From Gliomastix tumulicola (taxonomy: Eukaryota > Ascomycota > Sordariomycetes > Hypocreales > Bionectriaceae), in the NCBI GenBank assembly GCA_001599755.1, contig BCHX01000008.1, forward strand, positions 1,054,001 through 1,118,000: a DNA stretch of 64,000 nt, read 5' to 3'. How positions within the stretch are numbered: position 1 is the stretch's first letter; every line of letters starts with the position of its first letter. The translations under genes and the position numbers were made by a program. Shown piece after piece: positions 25,892 through 35,820 of the stretch. The notes under the pieces were generated by a model. The model had not been told where the DNA came from, did not search any database, and saw nothing but the letters and a program-made list of their open reading frames with translations.

Positions 25892-25899
25892 CACGTGGG
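25892..25899 (+). promoter_or_regulatory. CACGTGGG, Pho4/NUC-1-type site
   Basis: The octamer lies about 170 bp before the acid phosphatase ATG. CACGTG with a 3' GG is the high-affinity core bound by yeast Pho4, and Neurospora NUC-1 recognises CACGTG. Site and position are observed; binding is inferred. Confidence 0.55.
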
Positions 25900-25984
25900 A
25901 GACCTTTGTTGACACCTCTTGGCCTTGCGTCTAGTAATTTTACGAGCGAGGGCCGAGCGGGCGTCGTTGCCGTCCGGTAAGGTG

Positions 25985-25990
25985 TATATA
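25985..25990 (+). promoter_or_regulatory. TATA box of acid phosphatase gene
   Basis: TATATA lies about 85 bp before the ATG at 26071 and downstream of the CACGTGGG site. Confidence 0.55.
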
Positions 25991-26070
25991 TCTCGGAAGG
26001 GTTTGCAGATGTGAGACACCCGTTACCATTGATGCTCACTCACCTTCCATTGTCAGGCTAGTTTCTCGTC

Positions 26071-27630
26071 ATGAAGTGTTTCACGGTGATGTCTGCCCTC
26101 GTGGGCGCAGTGGCAGCTGCTGAGTTCAACCCCCTTCAGCACCTGGGCGCCAACGGTCCTTGGTTTGCTGGTATGCACCTTTCCTACGAGTGTTGCTGGT
26201 AGTCGAGTGCGAGGCTGATTTTGACCTATCCAGGGCCCAATGTCTTTGGCATTTCCAACGAGGTCCCTGAGGGCTGCACCGTTGACCAGGCTGTGTACAT
26301 CAGCCGTCATGGCAGTCGCTACCCTGATCCTGGTGCTTACCAGGGATGGGTTGATCTCTACAACAAGGTATGACTGAGCTGCTTGTGAACGAAGTACCGC
26401 AGTACTGACGTCGTTGTAGTTTCAAGCACACAGCTTCACTGGCTCCGGACCTCTGGAGTTCCTCCCCAACTGGAAGCCTGTTCTTGATAATCCCAACGAG
26501 CAGCTCGCCCAGCTGTCTCCCGGAGGATACGACGAGCTGTACGTTACAACTCCTTTACCCTCTCTGCTAGACGCGTACTTACAAGATGCTCTAGGTACCA
26601 GTTCGGCGTGAATCTGAGGACCAAGTACCCCGGCTGGTACAAGTACGGCTCCCCCTTCCACGTCTGGTCCAACGACTACCAGAGAACCGTCGACTCGGCC
26701 CGTCTCTTCGCCCGCGGTTACGGAGGTCCCAACGCCACCGCCCTCGGCACCGTCAAGCCCATCCTGGCCAAGGACTCCTCCGCCGTGGCCAACTCCCTCG
26801 CCACCTCAGACTCGTGCCCGACGTACAACGACCGCTCCGGCGCCGGCTACGTCGACACCTGGGACGGCATCTACCTGCCGCCCATCGCCGCGCGTCTCAA
26901 CGCCTTTATCGACGGCGATCTGACCCTGACGGCCGGCGACGTGAGCAACTTCCCGTACCTGTGCGGCTTCGAGTCGCAGATCCTGCGCAGGACCAGCCCC
27001 TTCTGCGGCGTCTTCACCGAGGAGGAGATCCTGCAGTACGAGTACCGACAGGACCTGCGGTACTACTACGGCACAGGCCCGGGCAGCTACCGCAACACCT
27101 CCGTCATGCTGCCCGTCATCCAGGGCGTCATCGATATCCTCAAGTCGGGCCCCGAGACGCCGCTTGTCGGCGCCGACAACGGAGAAAAAGTGCTTGGGCC
27201 TCTCACCGTTGCGTTCACGCACGACAACCAGATCAACCAGATGGTCTCCAGCCTCGGCATCTTCGACAGCCAGGCGCCCCTCGCGGCTGACTCCATGGAC
27301 AAGGACCGTATCTACGTCTCGAGCCGCAACAACCCCATGCGTGGCACCGTCGCCTTTGAGCGTCTGACCTGCGGCGGGGACAAGAAGGCGTACCTGCGTC
27401 TGCTGCTCAATGACGCCGTGTACCCTGTTGTCGGCTGCTCCTGCGGACCTGGAAAGTCGTGCCCGCTGGACAAATACAATGACAAAGTGCTGGCGGGCAA
27501 GTGGAAGAAGGCGGGCACGTTTGAGGACTTCTGCAAGCTGCCTGCGGGATCTGTGACGACGTCTGAGACGGGCGGTGTGACGTTCTTCACGAACTGGACG
27601 ATGTCGGCCATCCGAGATGTCCAGCCCTAG
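26071..27630 (+). CDS. Secreted histidine acid phosphatase / phytase
   Basis: Extracellular phosphomonoesterase of 462 aa, histidine acid phosphatase clan. Exons 26071-26170, 26234-26367, 26420-26538 and 26595-27630. Signal peptide MKCFTVMSALVGAVAA. The catalytic RHGSRYP motif (about 58-64) is assembled by exon 2, and the proton-donor HD pair is in AFTHDNQINQM (about 326-327). Many paired cysteines and several N-x-S/T sites fit a secreted glycoprotein. The length and motif layout fit 3-phytase/acid phosphatases. The promoter carries a Pho4-type site, and a secreted EEP phosphoesterase is divergent, so both likely release phosphate from organic sources. The exact substrate cannot be told from sequence. 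Confidence 0.94.
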
Positions 27631-28951
27631 CCTAGGGCGGTAATGGTAGCGGGGAGACTGTATTCTATTCTACAAAGAGCCAGGTATGATGTTGCTTAAT
27701 AGTACGGGCCATCTGCGTTCATGACGATGACAAGTATGGGAAGGGATAAGTTGGCATTTGGGATCTCGGTGTTCTTGGCCTCATCATATTGAACGTGTCT
27801 TTATTGTTAGTCGGAAATGGCTCCTAGGATCGCCAGACTCGGGGATACTGCTGTAGTATGTGTAGGACGGGACTTCAAGGGTAATAGAGAGCTTGGAGGT
27901 ATGACACGTCACGGCAATATCGGCGGCTGGGGCGCGGTGAGGTAAATGTTTTCGTGGCTTGGACAGCGTTCAGAAGGCTCCGTCATGTCTGTAATAATCT
28001 TGATGTGGCTTCATGTGGTGGTCCGAGCCTAGTGCCTGGGTCCAATGGCGAGACAAAGTGTTGCGAGGTTCGGTGTTGCCTCTCTGCACGGTGTCATATT
28101 CATGCCGGCTGCATTCAAAGCTGGACGGACAACAGGTTGGATAAATGCTAATACAACAACAAGTAACGATCTACAGCTTGGGGTACAGACGCCACATGAT
28201 ATGAACAGAACCCCCGTCTCCATGCAGTGAATGCTGGACATGATGGATGCACATTCGTCACGTTACCGCCCGCCAACCTTTAACGCTTCAATACTATGTT
28301 GAGCCAGTGTTCATATCTAGGAAACGGCCTCGGTTTCTTATCTCAACCTAATAACCTGTAATATCATGGACGACGATGCTTGGCCCTGAAAACCGACAAT
28401 CCAGCCAGTCAAATTGGAGCCTTCGCTGGGCACCAGCTCGATGTCTCAACAACAAAAACACACCCGACTCCCCAATTGTCCGATTTGACCTGAAGATTTA
28501 GAATCAAATATATATACCCGGCTTACTGATACTGATTTGCGCACCTTTTACCTTGGCCTCTCTACTCTAGGCCAGAGTCGAGCTATAATAGCTTCGAGAT
28601 ATGCCTTGGATAGTAATGGAGAGAGCCGGATCCTTCCAAGAATATGTATGCGACTTGGACTACACTCATATGCTTCTTCACACTGCCTTGATGCAGTCCC
28701 TTCGAGGCCCTGGGCTCACACTGTCGACTAACCCGGGCAATCCAGGTAGCCTGCTCACTGATCGTTGTAGTTGGCATGCCTGGAGCTGAAAAACTACACG
28801 CCCGCCCGACCCGAAAAGATCCGGCATGACAGACAAGTAGCACGGAGAGCCATGCTACTAAGATAATGAAGCAAAGGGTGGCTGTCATGTTGTGCGTCTC
28901 AAAATGCCTCATATATGTGGATATGTCAAATTCGACCAACACACAACCGGC
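27631..28951. other. Intergenic
   Basis: About 1.3 kb without a recognisable gene between the acid phosphatase gene and the first tRNA-Lys gene. Short frames here have no family features. Confidence 0.6.
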
Positions 28952-29090
28952 GCCCGGTTAGCTCAATCGGTAGAGCGTGAGACTGTACGTTCACCTTGCG
29001 GTCTCTCCTCCATTATCCTTCTCGCTAACATGCCGCAGCTTATAAGAGTTCACCATCTCAAGGTTGCGGGTTCGACCCCCGCATCGGGCT
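28952..29090 (+). tRNA. tRNA-Lys(CTT), doubly interrupted, copy 1
   Basis: Acceptor stem GCCCGGT pairs with ATCGGGC, with discriminator T73 as in yeast tRNA-Lys(CUU). The D arm (GCTC/GAGC), TGAGA/TCTCA anticodon stem and GCGGG/CCCGC T stem with TTCGACC loop are all perfect. The anticodon loop is interrupted twice. 28985-29038 (54 nt) begins GTACGT, contains GCTAAC and ends CAG. 29043-29054 is a 12-nt intron at the canonical 37/38 site whose AAG can pair with the anticodon. Removing both leaves a 73-nt tRNA with CTT at 29039-29041 and A37. A TTTT terminator begins at 29090. Reading the loop as a single intron would give GTA with C37 in a lysine body, which is implausible. Confidence 0.88.
28985..29038 (+). 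other. Spliceosomal-type insert in tRNA-Lys copy 1
   Basis: 54 nt between tRNA positions 33 and 34: GTACGT donor, pyrimidine-rich middle, CGCTAAC branch-like motif at 29023-29029, acceptor GCAG. These are the same signals used by the protein-gene introns in this window. Function in splicing is inferred. Confidence 0.75.
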
Positions 29091-30959
29091 TTTCCTATAT
29101 AAACCCATATTTGATCATTTTTTTAGCATCTTTTTTTTTTTTGCCGCGTTCGTCCAACAACCATTTCATACTAATATGCCTGCCTATACAGTTGTTCACC
29201 TCCTCTATTTAATAGATAACTTTAATTTCCCTTCTATTAATTAAATAAGACGCAGACCCAGCAGCAGCTGAGTCCTCGTTAAGAAAAGGTGGCAGGACAG
29301 CCACAGCCTCCCTTTTTTTTTTCACTCCATTCCTTCTGTATTACTACCAACGTCCTCCGCCATCTCCCTATTGCTTAGTTCTCTCATTCGTGCGCTGAAA
29401 ACACTGCTTCTAATGGAGGTATTTGAGCTGTCGCCTAGACCATTATGAGCTGTATTCCGTCGGACATCTAAGGGCTCTAAGAAAAGGTGCTGACGAAGCT
29501 TTAGGGACAACAAGAGGGTCAAAGGTCGTGACATACTGGCAACCTGCATATGGGGTAAGCTGAAATCGTCGCTAACGATCGCGAAACCACATACTTCCGC
29601 CATATATCACGGTAGAGCCGAGGTCTCCTCTCGGTGAACAGCACTTAGCCATGGGCAGGCCCTTCTCCCAGGGATTAATGATACTTTGAACTATGTTGTT
29701 CTTTGGATAGACGGCGGCCACAGAAGAGCTGGGCTTCCTCTTAGTTCGGGCAATGCCAGAGGGGTTCTATGAGGAATATGGCAAAGATCGACCCAGCATG
29801 GTGATGGCCATGTTGGAGCATCAACTCGCTTGCCTACTGAGCAGATCACATACTGGCCAAAGTTCCGCTCATCCTAGATATCCAAGAGCCACCACGTAAC
29901 ACCGCCCCGATCCCCCAAGTCACTGACCATTCTCACACATGTGGACTTTCTCCAAAGTTCTGTTTACGGCGATCACAGCAGAGAGAGAGGCTGTGTGTCT
30001 AGGCCTCGTTCTCAATCCAAGAACAGCATCTACTACCCTCCGATCATATAATAAGCATTACCAGACTCAAGAGATCTGGATGTAAAGCTCGGCTGGCGAC
30101 GGGAAATATTAGACAGTGCTCTAAAACGACGGCTAGCCCGTGAAATCTTCGAGGCAGGAGGAGATATTAGAGGCCTGAAGCAATAGGGAGGTTCCTTGTC
30201 CTCAGGGCTGCTCATACTACTTCATGTCCCGGTCAGGCGGCTAAAGACAGCGGTAAACTGGCTGACGTGTGTTGTGACAGAACTTGAAGTGGAGGAGGTA
30301 AGACCAAGTGTCCTTTAGCGACGTGTATTAGCTAGCCCTCGACTTCATAGGAACCGCTCTGGACCAACAAGAAGCCTGTTATGACATATGTCATTAGAAG
30401 CACTTGGAGGAATGATAATGCCCATCGGTGACCGACTTGGCGACCCAAAAAGGGTTTAATCTGACCAGCGATGAGCTTAGCTTTAAAGCTCTAATTAACA
30501 CTCCCATCTCTGAAATTTCCGGATCCTACACAGTCTCGGAGGCGGAATGAGACTAGAAAAGGAGGGATATAAGAAAAAAGCCGCCTAGTGGTGATTAAAT
30601 CTTGAGGATGAAGAAGACGAATATGAACCGAGAACAGATAATCGCTTGTCCGGGCTTATAATTCTAGATTATGAAATGAAAAGTCCAGTTCACGTCATGG
30701 ACGGATGGACGGACTTATTACACTGGTATTAACGCCATGGAGGCATTATTCAGAGCGAATACATCAACTCACCTGAATAAACGTTAAGGCGTTTTAAATT
30801 ACGCTCTGCCTTTTGTGAACAGCGGGCCCTGCCTCCCCCCTCCTAATGCATACTGATAGCTTGTAGAATAGAAGAGTTTTAGGCATCATGGCTGGCTGGA
30901 AAGCAAAAATGTGAAAAAAGATAAAAAAAAAAAACTGGTTATATCGGATGTATAGGAAA
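29091..30959. other. ORF-poor DNA between inverted tRNA genes
   Basis: About 1.9 kb with lower GC than neighbouring genes and stops in all frames. The longest frame is 93 codons (29322-29603, reverse strand). Poly-T/poly-A runs lie next to each tRNA terminator. It could be a decayed transposon, but no terminal repeats or transposase motif could be identified. Confidence 0.5.
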
Positions 30960-31095
30960 AGCCCGATGCGGGGGTCGAACCCGCAACCTTGAGATGGTGA
31001 ACTCTTGTAAGCTGCTACAGGTTAGCGATAGAAGGCAACGAGAAACCGTAAGGTTGACATACAGTCTCACGCTCTACCGATTGAGCTAACCGGGC
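30960..31095 (-). tRNA. tRNA-Lys(CTT), doubly interrupted, copy 2
   Basis: The reverse-strand body is identical to copy 1 over all 73 mature positions. The insert at 31062-31012 (51 nt) begins GTATGT, has CGCTAAC and ends TAGCAG; it differs from the copy 1 insert in length and at many positions yet keeps all three splice signals. The 12-nt 37/38 intron (31007-30996) differs by a single base (C for T at its first position). Anticodon CTT is the complement of 31011-31009. Downstream, TTTTCCTATA matches copy 1 and the flanks remain similar, so the two genes arose by duplication. Confidence 0.88.
31012..31062 (-). other. Spliceosomal-type insert in tRNA-Lys copy 2
   Basis: 51 nt between tRNA positions 33 and 34 with GTATGT donor, CGCTAAC and TAGCAG acceptor. 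Alignment to copy 1 shows several C/T and G/A differences outside the signals and none that destroys them. Confidence 0.75.
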
Positions 31096-31683
31096 AGGTG
31101 GTTGAATCTTGACCTCCCCATCGAGTCTCATAGAGCCGACCAGTGGGGGGGCCCTTCAGGCTCGACCAGACAGCATTAGACCTAAGTTAATGCATCACCT
31201 GCAGGGAGAAAATAGAGGGATGATGCCTTTTAATAACAAACCGGCCGCCTCCACCGTTGCTGCAACGCCGAACCACCTGCCAAGTACCAACCCGTTGTAT
31301 CCGCCTGACATATCCGAGAAGATAACAGGGCAGCGCCGATCCTTTTGAGAAGGTTGTAATGGACATCCTGCACGTTACCCCCATCCTAACCATTTTTACC
31401 CACTCGCGTTGAAATGACACTTTTGCAGCAGGGGCGGAGAGCAGGACGTCTCTCCCGTGAGCGGCTCTTGGCCTGCCTTATTCATGCACGCATTCAGGGG
31501 TCAGGCGTGAGGTCGCTCACATGGGCAGCTCATGAAGACGACGGATGAAGCATGCCGTCCTTCATTATGCGTTTAATACACTTTTATTAATGAACATGCT
31601 GGCCCTCAGCCAGCTGTTTGGAGTTTTCTCGTTCCTACCCTTCGACGGCGAGGCTTCAGTGTGACCATAAAAATATGCTGAAC
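31096..31683. other. Intergenic
   Basis: No recognisable gene between tRNA copy 2 and the GMC oxidoreductase gene. Confidence 0.6.
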
Positions 31684-33832
31684 ATGAGAGCTCTCACTTC
31701 AATCACCCTGTTCACCGCGGGCGCCACAGCGGCGTAAGTGCTCACGATTGCTCCAGTCAAAATCAAGACTAATCTGAGGATAAAAACTGCAGCTGGACGG
31801 TCAAGCCGGTGCAGGACCATCCCGTCTTTCCGCCAAATGGCTACAACCACCCCGTCTCGTCCCCGGAGCCAAATTCCACCTACGAGTACATCGTCGTCGG
31901 CTCCGGTGCGGGCGGCTCACCGCTAGCAGCCCGTCTTGCCCTCGCCGGCCACAGCGTCCTCCTCATCGACGCCGGCGAGGACCACGCCAGCGAGAGACAG
32001 GTCCAGGTGCCGGCCCTGCACCCCTACGCGAGCGAGTACAACCCGACGCGGTGGGACTACTTCGTCGAGCACCACGCGGACGAGGAGACGGCGCTCCGGG
32101 ACACCAAGTACACGTACCTCACGCCCGACGGCGAGTACTGGCAGACGCTCGAGTACACGGGGGAGACGCCGCCCGAAGGGTCGGAGAAGAAGGGCGTGCT
32201 GTATCCGCGGTCCGGGGCGCTGGGCGGCTGTACGGTGCATCATGCGTTGATCATGGTCAAGGCGACAGACAAGGACTGGGATGATATTGCGGAGCTGACG
32301 GGGGATGAGTCGTGGTCGTCGGAGAACATGGTCGAGCACTTCAAGAGACTGGAGCGGAACGAGTACCTCCAGGGGGCCGTTAACCCTGGTGCTCATGGTT
32401 GGGATGGTTGGCTTCCGACGCGGCTGACGCCCACTAGCTTGATCGTGCAGGATTTCAAGGTGCTGTCGCTGCTAATCGCGGCTGCGACGGCAACTGGGAA
32501 GGACCTGTTCTCGGGCATCATTGGGACGATAAAGGGCATCTTGCAAGTACTTACCCTTGACATCAACACCGACTCGCCGCTCCGAGACACGAAGGACAAG
32601 CTGTACCAAGTCCCGCTCTCGATGAATAGCGACTTTATCCGCACCGGGCCGCGCGACTTTGTCCTTGAAGTTGCCAACGCTGAGAACGACGATGGTTCTA
32701 AGAAGTACAAGCTTGACATTGCGCTCAACACGCTGGTCACTCGCATCAACTTTGACGAATCGGGTGAGACTCCTAAGGCAACAGGCGTCAACTACATTCA
32801 TGGCAAAAGTCTTTATGGAGCCGACCCGCGTGCATCACCTGAAGACGAGGCCAAGGAAACCGGCGTTGTTTATGCAAGTCGCGAGGTTATCGTGTCAGCC
32901 GGCGCTTTCAACAGTCCACAGCTTCTCAAGCTGAGCGGCATTGGACCAGCAGAAGAACTGGCGGCTCACAATATTCCTATCGTCAAGGACCTTCCGGGTA
33001 AGTGGTCTTCGGCTTCCAGTGATACACTTTGCTAATACTCGCTGCAGGAGTTGGCGGGAATCTCCAGGACCGTTATGAGGTTGGCATCGTCGGTCAGGCA
33101 CCCAGTGACCTCGCCCTCCTCGCAGACTGCACCTTTCTCGACGGCGAAGACCCCTGTTACGATAAATGGGACACCAAATCCGGTGACTCAAAGGGAGCCT
33201 ACACTACGAACGGTATTGCCTTCGGCTACCTGCACCACTCCTCCGTCGCCGGCCACGACCACGACCTGTTCCTTGGCGGCGTCCCGGCCTACTTCAACGG
33301 ATACTTCCCAGGCTACGCTCAGCACGCGACCGCCGACGGTAACATCTGGACGTGGCTTGTCCTGAAAGCCCACAGCCGGAACACCGCTGGCACCGTCAAC
33401 CTGACCTCCGCCGATCCCCGTGACACGCCGCGCATCAACTTCAACTATTTCGCCGAGGGCGGCGACGAGGACCTACAGGCCGTCGTGGAAGGTATTCAGT
33501 ACAGTATCCGGGCCTTTGACAGCCTGATCCCCCTCGACGGCAAGTTCGAACGCATCTGGCCGCCGAAGAACATCAGCTCGCCCGAGGACTTGAGGGAGTT
33601 TGCGCGGAACGAGGCCTGGGGCCATCATGCCTCTTGCACGTGTCCCATCGGCGCGGACGATGACCCGCTGGCTGTGCTTGACTCCGAGTTTCGAGTGAGG
33701 GGCGTTGATGGGCTGCGGGTTGTTGATGCGTCGGTATTTCCCAAGATTCCGGGGTTCTATGTTGCGCTGCCTACGTACACGATCAGCGAGAAAGCAGCGG
33801 AGGTTATCATACAGAGTGCTGCTTCAGACTAA
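31684..33832 (+). CDS. Secreted GMC oxidoreductase
   Basis: FAD-dependent glucose-methanol-choline family oxidase/dehydrogenase, 679 aa. Exons 31684-31733, 31793-32997 and 33048-33832. The tiny first exon encodes a signal-like peptide (MRALTSITLFTAGATAA); an in-frame ATG at 31675 would add three residues. The ADP-binding motif is YIVVGSGAGGSPLAARLA (about 46-63). The GMC signature segments are PRSGALGGCTVHHALIM and SAGAFNSPQLLKLSGIGP. The C-terminal active-site region is WGHHASCTCPIG (His about 609) and VVDASVFPKIPGFYVALPTYTISEKAAEVI. The donor substrate is unknown; relatives include choline-dehydrogenase-like and aryl-alcohol-oxidase-like enzymes. Confidence 0.93.
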
Positions 33833-34072
33833 GGGAAGTGCGTACTTGCGGCGAGTGCAGGTACGAATATCTCACATATATATATATACGTAAGCCGACC
33901 TACTTAATGATTAAGAAGTGTGTCTCATGACATGTTGAGCTGCCTGGTATTTCTGTTGCGTGGAGGATATCTCTATTCGCACAAGGCGAGGAAGTCTACC
34001 TTACGATAGCTCTGTTTCATGACAATTACGACTTGCACCTCCCCCGATAGCCCTTAACTTCCTGTCACTAAT

Positions 34073-35352
34073 CTACAACGGCGGCAGAATGTTTGCCCTC
34101 CGCATCCTCTCCCAGGCAATTCTGTACCCCTCAGCCGTCTCAATCTCCTCCGTAAAGCCAACCTCCCTGATCTTGGACAAGTCATACTGCCGATCAAAGT
34201 CAAACTGCACGAGCATGAAGTGCACAAACGCCCAGTTCTGCTCGTCCAGCACCTCCTCCCGCAGGCCGTGCGTCTGGGCAATATCCGCCCAAACACCCCT
34301 GTGCTGCTTGGCAAAGTCCTCGATGCTCACTTTTTCGCTTTCATCCTTAACAGGGCCGCCACCAACAAGGCCGAAGTGCTCGGCCAGCTGGGGCCAGACC
34401 TCGGCCCAAGTTACGGCTTTCCCATCCGCCACGTTGAAGGACGCGCCGCCGCCGCAGCGCTCCTTATTCAGAGCGGCGAAGATCTCGAACTTGGAGATGA
34501 TATCCTGGAACGAGTCCGTGTGCTTGGAGTGGTAGCCGTGCTCGTACCCGGGAAATGGAACCTCAGCCCCAGCGCCACGGACTGCGCGGTAGACGGTGAG
34601 ATACAGACCGATGCCCTGCGCGAGGTTCATCGCGTTCGACCCGGGTGCAAAACCGGGGATGCCGTCGGGCCGGACCTCGGTGAAGGTCCATCGCTTGCCG
34701 CGGGAGAGCTCGACGAGACGGTCGTACTGGCTGTAGTAGAAGATGTTGCTGGCCCAGGGCTGGGGGATGCGGGGGTGGGACTCGCGGAGGGGTGTGATGA
34801 TGGGGACGTCGTTTGGGAACTCGAGGCCGTAGCTGTGAAGGAAAAGGGCAGGCATGTGAGTACGTTGACATAGACGGGGAGAATTGTGTGTCTCGACTTA
34901 CCCTTTGCCGCCGGTCTGAAGGATGACGACTTCCAGCTTGGGGGCGACCTGCTCGATGGCACGCACCGCCACGTCAATCAGTTTGGTGTTGACCTCGTTG
35001 AGGCGCTGAAAGTCGGTCGTATGGATGTATGCTACGATGCACGTCAGTGAACGGATCTCGGGCATCTAGCACCACGAATCCTACCAGTATAGAAGACATG
35101 GGTCACCGTATCGACATCGGGTATCTTTTGTTTGAGAAGAGCGACGACTTCATCTACGGACTTGGTGAAGTCGATACCCGAGACGAGACGCAGACGATCA
35201 TCTGGGGGGATCTGCGCCTTCTCGAGCGTGAGGGGTCGGTTGGTGGTGCCGGTGATGCGGGCAAAGGCGGTGGAGGAGGGGTACGTCCTGGCCTGGTTGA
35301 AGATGGACCATCCGGAGATGCCAGAGGCTCCGAGAACCAGGGCGTGGGCCAT
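34073..35352 (-). CDS. PRISE-like short-chain reductase
   Basis: NAD(P)H-dependent reductase of 385 aa, extended SDR of the progesterone 5-beta-reductase/iridoid synthase-like (PRISE) group. Exons (reverse): 35352-35085, 35031-34902 and 34832-34073. The first donor is GTAGGA, weaker than usual. Rossmann motif ALVLGASGISGW (4-15), then TNRPLTL for cofactor choice, VTHVFYTAY at the exon 1/2 join, LQTGGKGYGLEFP at the exon 2/3 join, and NIFYYSQYDRLVELS, where the catalytic Tyr of the family lies. It ends ERMRRANILPPL. Fungal members occur in secondary-metabolite clusters and in general metabolism; no biosynthetic backbone gene lies nearby, so the substrate stays open. Confidence 0.88.
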
Positions 35353-35820
35353 CGTGAGGGGCGGTGATGAAGACTTCGCTGTCGGACAAGCACTTGGGCT
35401 CGGGGTCGAGGTGAGAGATGACGAGCAGAAGGATATATGAGCTCAAGTCTGCCGATGTCCATTATTAATCAAGACGTCACTGATGGACTGATAATTTGTC
35501 AGTTTGACCGTGTTGCAGACGCTAAAAGTGCCAATGTCAGGAATAGCTGTTCTAGGCAAGACCGCCTCGTCTCCGTTGGTGATGCTCCACGAGGATTGTC
35601 CAACCGGTTACCTCCCATTTATCACTGGGAGCGATGAGAATTTTTGGACGAGATGAAAGAGTTCATGAAATAATTATTGAAAATTGGAATTAAGTGGTCT
35701 TCATCTAATTGATAATCCTGTCCGTCTAACCTCATTATAATAATTCTCAACCAATAACGCCGCCGTTTTTGTCGTGATCACATTATTACCACCAACTCAA
35801 CTCAGCTCCTTTCTCATCTG
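35353..35820. other. Intergenic, AT-rich
   Basis: Spacer between the PRISE gene and the end of the aquaporin gene. 35640-35770 is distinctly AT-rich. No gene seen. Confidence 0.6.

Larger units (their letters stand above)
24883..26070. other. Shared upstream region of two secreted phosphatases
   Basis: About 1.2 kb between divergent genes. It contains TATA boxes for each gene and one CACGTGGG site near the acid phosphatase side. No other gene is seen. Confidence 0.6.

Noticed and set aside
28952..29090. Reading the locus as tRNA-Tyr(GTA) with one long intron at 37/38
   Set aside because: The body matches tRNA-Lys (including T73 and the CGGTTAGCTCAATCGGTAGAGC region), position 37 would be C or T in the two copies, and the 12-nt segment with AAG next to CTT-A would be unexplained.
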